Origin: Variovorax paradoxus | GTDB lineage: Bacteria > Pseudomonadota > Gammaproteobacteria > Burkholderiales > Burkholderiaceae_C | Direction: 5' to 3' | Length of the DNA: 64,000 bases | Assembly (NCBI RefSeq): GCF_902712855.1 | Contig: NZ_LR743507.1 | Location: 5,504,501 to 5,568,500, forward strand | Part shown: positions 7,443-13,943 of the stretch, one piece after another | How positions within the stretch are numbered: position 1 is the stretch's first letter | Layout of the letters: each line of letters opens with the position of its first letter | Made by a program: the position numbers and the translations under genes | Notes under the pieces: generated by a model | The model's input: only the letters and a program-made list of their open reading frames with translations | Databases searched by the model: none | What the model was told of the DNA's origin: nothing

Positions 7443-8167
7443 CCGTCGAGTTCGGCGTAGCGCCTGAAGATGCCGTCCTCGTTGAACGCGATGCGGCGCG
7501 GACTCTGCAGGTACTCGTGCACGCGCTGACGACGCCTGACGTTGGCGTGCAGCTTCTCGACCGCCGGCGTGGCGGCCAGCGCCCTCGCCGTGGCCTTCGG
7601 AAAGGCGTAGTGCAGCCCGTCGATCAACTGGAACAGCGAGAGGTCCGCGTAGGTGAGCGTGTCGCCCACCAGGTGCAGGTCGCCCGCGGGGTTGCGCTGC
7701 AGGACCCGCTCGAACCAGTTCAGGAACTTCGGGATGCGCTCGTCGCGAAAGCCTTTCGCGCGCTGCGCGGCCGCCTCGCGCTGGTCTTCGTAGTAGGCGC
7801 CGGTCGAGATCGGATGGTGCGTGTCGTGCGCCTCGGCCACCACGTCGGCAATGGTCAGCTGCAGCTGGTGCGTCCACAGCCCGTCCGACTCGCCCACGCC
7901 CGCCAGCCCGAGCCGCGGCCCCAGGTACAGCAGGATCGCGGCGGTCTGCCCGACGACGATGTCGCCGTCCACCAGGAACGGCGGCGCAAAGGCCGGACGC
8001 GCGTTGTGCGGATCGTCGAGCAGCTCGCCGAGCGCGGACCCGCCGCCGCCCTTCGATTCCGGCAGGCGCGCCACGTCGACATAGTCGGCACCGGCCGCCT
8101 CGAGTGCGAGCCGCACGAATTCGCCGCGGCCCTGGATGGTGGGCCAGTAGTGGAGTTGGTAAGGCAT
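7439..8167 (-). CDS. Glutathione S-transferase family protein
   Basis: 242 residues. The N-terminal thioredoxin-like domain begins YQLHYWPTIQGRGEFVRLAL, with the catalytic Tyr expected near its start, and continues to FLVDGDIVVGQTAAILLYLG, which supplies the cis-Pro-like/QT glutathione-binding region. The all-helical C-terminal domain contains LTYADLSLFQLIDGL, the N-capping motif of GSTs. Compared with sigma/alpha-type enzymes it has a longer insert (about residues 30-60). The stop codon overlaps that of the convergent HAD-like gene within CTAG. The substrate is unknown. Confidence 0.88.
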   Translation of the reverse strand: MPYQLHYWPTIQGRGEFVRLALEAAGADYVDVARLPESKGGGGSALGELLDDPHNARPAFAPPFLVDGDIVVGQTAAILLYLGPRLGLAGVGESDGLWTHQLQLTIADVVAEAHDTHHPISTGAYYEDQREAAAQRAKGFRDERIPKFLNWFERVLQRNPAGDLHLVGDTLTYADLSLFQLIDGLHYAFPKATARALAATPAVEKLHANVRRRQRVHEYLQSPRRIAFNEDGIFRRYAELDG

Positions 8168-8238
8168 GCGGCCATGGTGTCAGGCCCGTCACGGCGCCGC
8201 AACGGGTGCGGCCGAAGTGTCGAACTTCGCCTACGCGC

Positions 8239-9057
8239 TCAGCGCAGCGCCATGCCGGCCAGCACCAGCACGAGCAGCGCGATGTAGCCCCAGGCATGCA
8301 CCCGGTCCGGCATGCGGCCGATCAGCGGCGCGGCGGCGCGCACGCCGGCCAGCGAGCCGGCGACCAGCGCGGCGAACGCCGGCACGTCGACATAGCCGAT
8401 GTGCCAGCCCTCGAGCGCCGCGCCCGAGCGCCACGCCAGCGCCATGTAGGTGGCGGTGCCCGCCAGCGCGATGGGCAGCGACAGCGGATTGGCCATGGCG
8501 GTGGCGCGCGTCATGACGATGCCGCGGCGCCGCATCAGCGGCACGGTCATCACGCTGCCGCCCACGCCGAGGAAAGCCGCGACCAGCCCGATGACGAAGC
8601 TGCCCGCGGTGGCCACCGGCCTCGACAGCGGACGCACCACGGCCGCCGCGTCGTGCGTCATGAAGCCCGGCCGGAACACGCAATCGAGAATCGTCAGGCC
8701 CAGGTAGGCGATGAAGGCCCAGCGCACGAGTTCGCCGTCGGCGGCCACGGCCAGCGCCGCACCCGCCGCCGCACCGATGCCGATGACGCCCAGCAGCGGA
8801 CGGATCAGCGTCCAGTCGATCGTGCCGGCGCGCTGGTGGCGCCGCGTGGCGAGCAGCGCGCTCACGATCATCACGCAGGTGGAGGTGGCCACGGCGATAT
8901 GCATGGCGGAGCGGCCGACGGCGCTGTCGGCGCCGTGCGCGAGGATGAGCGCGCGGTAGAGCAACGGCACCACGACGAAGCCGCCGCCGAAGCCGAACAG
9001 CACGGTGGTGACGCCCGCGAGGCCGCCGAAGGCCACGAGCACGAGATAGATCGACAC
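8239..9057 (-). CDS. Sulfite exporter TauE/SafE (TSUP) family permease
   Basis: 272 residues with about eight hydrophobic helices. The two TSUP half-repeats are visible as FGGLAGVTTVLFGFGGGFV near residue 10 and GLVAAFLGVGGSVMTVPLM around residue 138. Family members move sulfite, sulfoacetate or other sulfur or organic anions across the inner membrane. An AGGAG lies upstream of the ATG. It is divergent from the AraC gene, which may control it; the 130-bp gap holds no obvious palindrome. Confidence 0.9.
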   Translation of the reverse strand: MSIYLVLVAFGGLAGVTTVLFGFGGGFVVVPLLYRALILAHGADSAVGRSAMHIAVATSTCVMIVSALLATRRHQRAGTIDWTLIRPLLGVIGIGAAAGAALAVAADGELVRWAFIAYLGLTILDCVFRPGFMTHDAAAVVRPLSRPVATAGSFVIGLVAAFLGVGGSVMTVPLMRRRGIVMTRATAMANPLSLPIALAGTATYMALAWRSGAALEGWHIGYVDVPAFAALVAGSLAGVRAAAPLIGRMPDRVHAWGYIALLVLVLAGMALR

Positions 9058-9187
9058 GAAGAAGCTCCTGCAAGGTTGAAGTCGGGAAAGGCAAGGCCTT
9101 GAAGATAGGCGTCCATCGGCTGGCGCGCTTGCGCATGTTCGACAATGATGTTTTCATTCCGGCCACGCCATTCGCTGCCCGCTTCCG

Positions 9188-9952
9188 ATGCGCAACATCT
9201 CCATCGACACCGTCGACGCCATCGACCGCCCGGTGCTGGCCATCGGCACCGACTACCCGCCGGGCCACCTGCTGCACACGCACAGCCACCGCCGCGCGCA
9301 GTTCCTGTACGGCGCCACGGGCGTGATGGAGGTCGGCTCCGACGACGGCGCATGGGTCGTGCCGCCGCAGCGCGGCGTATGGATACCGGCCGGCAAGCCG
9401 CACCGCGTGCGCATGCTCGGCGTGAGCACGCGCAGCCTCTACATCGAGCCGCGCGCCGTGCCGCGCCAGGGCGACCAGTGCCAGGTGCTGAACGTGTCGC
9501 CGCTGCTGCGCCAGTTGCTGATGGAGGCCGTCGACCTGCCGCCCGAGTACGACCGGCAGAGCCGCGACGGCGTGCTGATGCGCCTCGTGCTGCACGAACT
9601 GTCGCGTGCCGAGGTGCTGCCACTGCATGTGCCGCTGCCGCGCGACGCCGCGCTGGCCATGCTGTGCGTGGACTTCCTGCGCCAGCCCGACGTGCACGCG
9701 GCGCCGGCCGCGTGGGCCGCGCGCCTGAACGTGAGCGAGCGCACCTTCAACCGGCGTTTCGGCTTGGAGACCGGCATGTCCTTCGGCAAATGGCGCCAGC
9801 GCGCGTGCGTGCTGGTGGCGCTGTCGCGGCTCGCCGCGGGCGAACCGGTGACCGCGGTGGCGCTCGACATGGGCTACGACAGCCCCGGTGCGTTCTCGAC
9901 GATGTTCCGCAAGACGCTGGGGCGGCCGCCCTCGCACTTCGGCATGTTGTGA
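9188..9952 (+). CDS. AraC family regulator with N-terminal cupin
   Basis: 254 residues. The N-terminal effector domain is a cupin (HTHSHRRAQFLYG, then PPQRGVWIPAGKPHRV), and the C-terminal 100 residues are the double HTH of the AraC family (AARLNVSERTFNRRF and AVALDMGYDSPGAFSTMFRK). This is the architecture of regulators such as NimR (YeaM), which often control a neighbouring transporter; the divergent TSUP gene fits that pattern. The effector is not known. Confidence 0.9.
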   Translation: MRNISIDTVDAIDRPVLAIGTDYPPGHLLHTHSHRRAQFLYGATGVMEVGSDDGAWVVPPQRGVWIPAGKPHRVRMLGVSTRSLYIEPRAVPRQGDQCQVLNVSPLLRQLLMEAVDLPPEYDRQSRDGVLMRLVLHELSRAEVLPLHVPLPRDAALAMLCVDFLRQPDVHAAPAAWAARLNVSERTFNRRFGLETGMSFGKWRQRACVLVALSRLAAGEPVTAVALDMGYDSPGAFSTMFRKTLGRPPSHFGML

Positions 9953-9955
9953 CCG

Positions 9956-10240
9956 CGCCGGCCGGGCCACGCTGACGAACGCCATGTCGGCGCGAGGCGC
10001 GCGGGTCCCGACACCGTCCATCGGTCGCCCGAGCCAGGACTCGTCGGGCCACGAATCGGCGAAGGTCCATGGCGCATACAGGCCGGACGACACCACCGAG
10101 ACCACTTCCACCGGCCCGTGTGCGCCGCGCAGGAAGAGGCTCGCCACGCTCGACATGTGGCGGTCGCCCGACAGCACCACCACATGCCGCGCCGTGGTGT
10201 CGCGCAGCAGTTCGAGCAGCGCGACCGAAGGCGCGGTCAT
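9956..10240 (-). pseudogene. Remnant of a PhoD-like alkaline phosphatase (C-terminal piece)
   Basis: About 95 codons read like the C-terminal part of a PhoD-type metallophosphatase: LLRDTTARHVVVLSGDRHMS carries the family's GDxH metal ligand motif, followed by VEVVSVVSSGLYAPW. The N-terminal two thirds, including the other metal ligands, are missing; upstream the frame turns into Arg/Ala-rich nonsense and another remnant on the opposite strand begins at about 10267. The end runs into the convergent AraC gene. An intact copy would be roughly 400-500 residues. Confidence 0.6.
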
Positions 10241-10266
10241 GGCCGCCAACCTCGCCCTGTTCCGCG

Positions 10267-10467
10267 CTGCTCGTCGTGCCGCCCTACTTCGAGCGCGAGC
10301 GCATGCCCGCGAGCTTCGCGGTGAGCGAGGCGCCGGAGCTTGGCGGGCTGCAGTGGAGCTTCCTGCGCGGCGGGCAGCGCCGGGTGCTGCACCAGGAGCC
10401 CGAGTCGACCTGGGCGCAGCGGCTGCGCTGGTCGCTGCTGTCACTGGTGGTCGACGAGGACCTGCTG
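10267..10467 (+). pseudogene. Remnant of a phospholipase D/cardiolipin synthase-like protein (C-terminal end)
   Basis: About 67 codons encode PPYFERERMPASFAVSEAP, then GLQWSFLRGGQRRVLHQEPE and a hydrophobic ending. This resembles the extreme C-terminus of ClsC/YmdC-like phospholipase D proteins, where a 'W...G....EP.s.w.qr....ll..lp.e..L' pattern closes the protein. No HKD catalytic motif is present, there is no start codon context, and the fragment abuts the PhoD remnant. The last bases overlap the antisense small gene at 10441. The assignment rests on pattern memory and is tentative. Confidence 0.4.
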
Positions 10468-10767
10468 CGAGGGCTGGCGCGCGGCGTGGTGCAGGGACGC
10501 GATCGTTGTGCCGGCCGCGTCGATGCAGCGCCGCAGTTCCTCGTTGAGCAGGCCCATCAGCGCGCCAAGCTCGGAGCGCGTCGGATGCATGTGCTCCGTG
10601 TCGTTCACGCGCTGCGGAAGAATCAGTTTCTCGAGGCACGCGTACGCGCCGTGCGCGTTGCGGATGGATTCGATGTCGTCGTCTGCCTGCAGGACAAGGG
10701 ACTCGATCGATTCGAGGAATTCGGAAGAAGCGGGAGCGGGCGCGGATGCGCGTGAGGAATCAGCCAT
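10441..10767 (-). CDS. Small hypothetical protein behind a structured leader
   Basis: 108 residues, start ATG 10767 with GGAGG six bases upstream. After a Ser/Ala-rich head (residues 1-16) comes an acidic helical stretch, EFLESIESLVLQADDDIESI, and a middle part (ACLEKLILPQRVNDTEHMHP, ELGALMGLLNEELRRCIDAA) that looks all-helical and soluble. No signal peptide, membrane helix or known domain is seen. The last residues read antisense into the phospholipase D remnant, so the C-terminus may have been replaced. The unusually strong ribosome-binding site behind a self-complementary leader suggests a regulated, genuinely translated gene. Confidence 0.6.
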   Translation of the reverse strand: MADSSRASAPAPASSEFLESIESLVLQADDDIESIRNAHGAYACLEKLILPQRVNDTEHMHPTRSELGALMGLLNEELRRCIDAAGTTIASLHHAARQPSQQVLVDHQ

Positions 10768-11010
10768 GGATGGCCTCCAAGAGGTGCGGTTTGCTGAAAC
10801 CGCCGCATCCGAGACCAATCGAAGGCGGCAGCTCGACGGGTTGGTCTACCGGGCACCTCTTGCGAGAACCGGCCGGGCTTGCGCCCGCCCGTCGAGCCGC
10901 CAAAAAATGGAGGCACGAACGACGAAGCCGCAGACCCTGCGGGGAACTGCGGCTTGCGTCGCAGAGATGCTTCGGGAGACCAATCCCGGTCACGCTTTCG
11001 TGTGACGCGC
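10768..11010 (-). promoter_or_regulatory. Structured 5' leader with competing stems (candidate RNA switch)
   Basis: In transcript order on the minus strand: hairpin GTCAC/GTGAC (about 10989-11005); hairpin AAGCCGCAG/CTGCGGCTT (10925-10955); then element A GCTCGACGGG (10897-10888), B CAAGAGGTGC (10862-10853), C AGACCAA (10847-10841), A' CCCGTCGAGC (10840-10831), C' TTGGTCT (10818-10812), a GCGGTTT/AAACCGC hairpin (10803-10786), B' GCACCTCTTG (10787-10778), and the GGAGG ribosome-binding site (10778-10774). A pairs with A', B with B' and C with C'. A-A' crosses B-B' and C-C', so they exclude each other or form a pseudoknot. B-B' touches the ribosome-binding site. A TATACT box lies at about 11017-11012. 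I recognise no known riboswitch class. Confidence 0.5.
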
Positions 11011-11082
11011 GCAGTATATCGACGGCGCGCAACGGGCCTTGCCGGACGGCAGGCCGAGGCTCGAGCGAAGTCCGGCCCGGCC

Positions 11083-11337
11083 TCAGCGGTTCGTCAGGAG
11101 CGCGGCTGCCGTCGCCTGCAGGACGAGCGCGCGATCGGGCTCGTCGACCACGTCGGGCGAGTCGAGCAGGTTGGCCAGAAGCCGGTCGAACTGGCGACGA
11201 ACCTTTTCCTGGGCCGGATGCGCCATGTAGAGAGCGTGCAGCATCGAGCAGATGCCGGAGATCTGCGTGTCCAGTACATCGATGTGGCCGAGGCGCCCGG
11301 CAGCCTCGGCAGCCAATAGTTGATCTTCGTGCGTCAT
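11083..11337 (-). CDS. Small hypothetical protein
   Basis: 84 residues, mostly helical and mildly acidic: DQLLAAEAAGRLGHIDVLDT, then a Met/His-containing middle (CSMLHALYMAHPAQEKVRRQ) and LLANLLDSPDVVDEPDRALV. No signal, membrane segment or known domain. It resembles the 108-residue neighbour only in size and helicity. The start ATG lies 9 bp behind a 6-bp hairpin (ACCGTC/GACGGT, 11347-11362) and has only a weak ribosome-binding site. It is on the same strand as the downstream small gene, about 315 bp away. Codon usage is like the surroundings. Confidence 0.6.
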   Translation of the reverse strand: MTHEDQLLAAEAAGRLGHIDVLDTQISGICSMLHALYMAHPAQEKVRRQFDRLLANLLDSPDVVDEPDRALVLQATAAALLTNR

Positions 11338-11614
11338 TGTTCTTCGACCGTCCTTTGACGGTGCTCTCAGGGTTGGCGCCCTTGTGGAGCGCAAGCGCTT
11401 CGAAACCGAAGCCGAACCCTTTTTACGCAAAACCAATACCAATGGATTACATTCAGGAAGGCGTTTTTTGAGATTTGTGACTTTGTTCACGCTCAAAAGG
11501 CGTTGCCTGCCGGGCAAGACCAGATGCCCGTGGCGGCGATATCGCATTGCGGCGATGTCCGACGATTGCGGGGCGATCGACCCAGGCCCCATGCGTCGTG
11601 TACCGAGCGGACAT
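11338..11614. other. Gene-free stretch, locally AT-richer
   Basis: No coding region supported. It holds the ACCGTC/GACGGT hairpin at 11347-11362 in front of the 84-residue gene and a segment at about 11405-11500 that is less GC-rich than its surroundings, a plausible place for that gene's promoter. I could not fix convincing -35 and -10 boxes. Confidence 0.5.
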
Positions 11615-11649
11615 GAAAAAATCCGGAAGAGCCTTCGCTCTACCGGATT
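11615..11649 (-). terminator. Terminator downstream of tRNA-Arg
   Basis: On the minus strand AATCCGG-TAGAG pairs with CTCT-T-CCGGATT around a short loop and is followed by T6. It lies 15 bp beyond the tRNA 3' end. Confidence 0.8.
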
Positions 11650-11663
11650 CATCCATGTGTGTC

Positions 11664-11738
11664 TGGTCCCGCCGCCAGGAATCGAACCTGGATCTCAGCC
11701 TTCGGAGGGCCGAATTCTATCCGTTGAAATACAGCGAG
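11664..11738 (-). tRNA. tRNA-Arg (anticodon CCG)
   Basis: 75 nt including an encoded CCA. The anticodon loop is CTCCGAA, giving anticodon CCG for codon CGG; the anticodon stem is CGGCC/GGCTG with one G-U, and the T arm is CCAGG-TTCGATT-CCTGG. The acceptor stem starts with C1-G72 and has two G-U pairs. The D stem keeps only three of four pairs (TTTC/GAAT). Minor arginine tRNAs often have weak D arms, so I take it as functional. It is followed by its own terminator and lies downstream of the tetR-type gene on the same strand. Confidence 0.85.
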
Positions 11739-11781
11739 GTTGGGGGTTCCGGCGCGCGCCGGAGCCCGTGATTATGGCCTA

Positions 11782-12453
11782 TCAGGCGGCCAGTGTTTCG
11801 GGCTCGCCCGCAACAGGGGCGCCGGGCTGCGGACGAACGAAGCCGAGCCCCGCGAGATACACCCTGAAGGTGCGCCGTCCCGTGGGCACGAGCTCGAAGG
11901 CCTCGGGGTCGAGCAGCCAGTTCTGTATGAGGCCGCTGATGAGCGCGTGAAGCCCCTGTGCCGCCACGTAGCCGGGCACGGGCAGCTTGATGTGGCCGCG
12001 CCGCGCGGCCAGCCGCAAAGCTTTCTCGAAATCGACCACGCAGGCGTTGCGCGCATCGAGGTGGCGCTGCTGCACCGAGGCCATGTCGTGGGTGTATTCG
12101 ACCTTGTGGGTCGCCACGTCGAACACGCGGCGCACCTGCGGATCGGTGGCCATGAGGTTGAGCGCGTGGACCATGCCGTCCTCGATCTCGGCCAGCGGGT
12201 CGTCGGTACCGACGGCCACGGCGGCAGCGCGGGGGCCGGCTTCGAGCGGCAGGATGACGCGCTCCATCATCGCGTTGAAGAGGTCGGCCTTGTCCTTGAA
12301 ATGCCAGTAGATGGCGCCGCGCGTCGCGCCGGCCTGCTGCGCGATCTGCTGCAGCGTGGTCTGCGAGACACCTTGCGCCTGAAACAGCAACTCCGCGGCA
12401 TCGAGCAGGCGATTCCGCGTAGCCAGTGCTTCTTCCTTCGTACGACGTGCCAC
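11782..12453 (-). CDS. TetR family repressor of the adjacent RND pump (AcrR/TtgR-like)
   Basis: 223 residues. N-terminal HTH: RLLDAAELLFQAQGVSQTTL and GATRGAIYWHFKDKADLFNA, the AcrR/TtgR/MexR-type signature with GAIYWHFK. The larger C-terminal region is the ligand-binding domain. The start is a GTG at 12453 with GGAG just upstream; a longer frame to 12516 would run through the promoter region. It is divergent from the pump genes with an AcrR-like operator in the 180-bp gap, so it most likely represses the pump and itself until a hydrophobic drug or solvent binds. Confidence 0.92.
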   Translation of the reverse strand: MARRTKEEALATRNRLLDAAELLFQAQGVSQTTLQQIAQQAGATRGAIYWHFKDKADLFNAMMERVILPLEAGPRAAAVAVGTDDPLAEIEDGMVHALNLMATDPQVRRVFDVATHKVEYTHDMASVQQRHLDARNACVVDFEKALRLAARRGHIKLPVPGYVAAQGLHALISGLIQNWLLDPEAFELVPTGRRTFRVYLAGLGFVRPQPGAPVAGEPETLAA

Positions 12454-12517
12454 CAAGTCTCCTGATTTGTAAAGCCAACGCCCTTTACGTATCGTGGGGC
12501 CATTGCGCGGTGTCACT

Positions 12518-12535
12518 ATACATCCATGAATGTAT
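12518..12535. promoter_or_regulatory. AcrR-like operator between repressor and pump
   Basis: ATACAT-CCATGA-ATGTAT: a 6-bp inverted repeat with a 6-bp centre that closely resembles the E. coli AcrR site (TACATACATTNNTGAATGTA). It lies 65 bp upstream of the tetR-type start and about 100 bp upstream of the pump start, overlapping the likely divergent promoters. Confidence 0.78.
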
Positions 12536-12633
12536 GTAAACTACCCGGCTTTCCCGATGGCCCGCCTGTCTGTGCTGGTTTGCGGTTCGCCCCGTGAACG
12601 CGCCATCTCCCGTCTTCGCTTCAAAGGAATCGC

Positions 12634-13926
12634 ATGCCTCTCCTGCATGTCTCGCGTCAATCGTCCTTTTCGCCGCGTCTCGCGACCGTGGCCGCCGTCG
12701 TCCTGCTGGTCCTCGCGGGGTGCGGCAAGAGTGACGCGCCTGCCGCCCAGGGCGGCGGCGGTGGCGCCCGTCCCGCCCCCGAGGTGGGCGTGGTGGTGGC
12801 CGCGCCGACCGACGTCGGACTGGTCACAGAACTGCCCGGCCGCCTCGAGGCCTCGCGCGTCGCACAGGTTCGCGCCCGTGCCGCGGGCATCCTGCTCAAG
12901 CGCGAATTCCGCGAAGGCAGCGACGTGAAGGCCGGCCAGCTGCTGTTCCGCATCGATCCCGCACCGCTGGTGGCCGCCTCGCAGAACGCGCAGGCCACGC
13001 TGGCGCGCGCCGAAGCCAACGCCGTGCAGGCCAAGGCCCTGGCCGATCGCTACAAGCCGCTGGTGGAAGCCAACGCAGTGAGCAAGCAGGAATACGCCAC
13101 CGCCGTGGCGTCGCAGAAGACGGCCGAGGCCGACGTGGCCGCCGGCCGCGCTGCCGTGCAGACCGCCAAGATCAACCTCGGCTATGCCGACGTGACCTCG
13201 CCCATCTCGGGCCGTATCGGCCGTGCGCTGGTGACCGAAGGCGCGCTGGTGGGCCAGGGCGACGCGACGGAGCTGGCGGTGGTGCAGCAGATCAACCCCG
13301 TGTACGTGAATTTCACTCAGTCGGCCACCGACGTGCTGAAGCTGCGCCGCGCCGTGGCCGATGGCCAGTACAAGCGCGCCGGCGGCGGCGAGGCCGCCAG
13401 CATCCGCGTGGTGCTCGAGGACGGCACCGACTATCCGCTGGAAGGCAAGCTGCTGTTCTCCGACCTCACGGTCGACTCGACCACCGGCCAGGTGACGCTG
13501 CGCGCCGAAGTGCCCAACCCGAAGGGCGAGCTGCTGCCGGGCCTCTACGTTCGCGTGAAGCTCGAACAGGCCCAGGCCACCAACGCGATCGTGGTGCCGC
13601 AGCAGGCCGTGACGCGCACGCAGCAGGGCGACACCGTCTCGGTGGTGGGCGCCGACGGCAAGATCAGCCAGCGCAACGTGAAGATCAGCGCCGCCAAGGA
13701 CAACCAGTGGGTGGTGCTCGACGGCCTGAAGGCCGGCGAACAGGTGATGGTCGACGGCTTCCAGAAGCTGCAGATGATGCCGCCCGGCACGCCGGTGAAG
13801 GCGGTGCCCTGGAAGAAGCCGGACCCGAACGCAGCAGCCGCGCCCGCGGCGGCCGCATCGGCTCCGGCAGCGGCAGCGGCTCCCGCAGCCGGTGGCCAGG
13901 CTTCGGCCCCGGCCGAGAAGAAGTAA
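12634..13926 (+). CDS. RND efflux periplasmic adaptor (membrane fusion protein), AcrA/MexA-like
   Basis: 430 residues. A signal peptide ends in a lipobox (LLVLAGC), so the adaptor is lipid-anchored to the inner membrane. It has the usual lipoyl/hairpin/beta-barrel order: ELPGRLEASRVAQVRARAAG (first lipoyl half), a helical hairpin rich in Ala/Gln at about residues 105-170, SPISGRIGRALVTEGALVGQ (second half), and the barrel to about residue 370. The C-terminus is an Ala/Pro-rich tail of about 40 residues with no family counterpart. First gene of a three-gene pump, 17 bp ahead of the permease. Confidence 0.95.
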   Translation: MPLLHVSRQSSFSPRLATVAAVVLLVLAGCGKSDAPAAQGGGGGARPAPEVGVVVAAPTDVGLVTELPGRLEASRVAQVRARAAGILLKREFREGSDVKAGQLLFRIDPAPLVAASQNAQATLARAEANAVQAKALADRYKPLVEANAVSKQEYATAVASQKTAEADVAAGRAAVQTAKINLGYADVTSPISGRIGRALVTEGALVGQGDATELAVVQQINPVYVNFTQSATDVLKLRRAVADGQYKRAGGGEAASIRVVLEDGTDYPLEGKLLFSDLTVDSTTGQVTLRAEVPNPKGELLPGLYVRVKLEQAQATNAIVVPQQAVTRTQQGDTVSVVGADGKISQRNVKISAAKDNQWVVLDGLKAGEQVMVDGFQKLQMMPPGTPVKAVPWKKPDPNAAAAPAAAASAPAAAAAPAAGGQASAPAEKK

Positions 13927-13943
13927 GTTAGGAGCGAGCCCGC

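Noticed and set aside
8231..10639. 802-codon minus-strand frame across AraC and TSUP genes
   Set aside because: Only its 9956-10240 part resembles a protein (PhoD remnant); the rest is antisense or out-of-frame noise.
10888..10910. Intrinsic terminator with T6 near 10901-10906
   Set aside because: On the minus strand the T run lies before the stem, not after it; on the plus strand the run is A.
10766..11005. Plus-strand frame of about 79 codons through the leader region
   Set aside because: No ribosome-binding site, Arg-rich, no family resemblance; the region's stems and the opposing gene's strong ribosome-binding site explain it better.
10920..11010. Cyclic-di-GMP (GEMM) riboswitch
   Set aside because: The GACG...GCGUC and CUGCGGCUU pieces look faintly similar on the plus strand, but the conserved tetraloop-receptor parts are missing.
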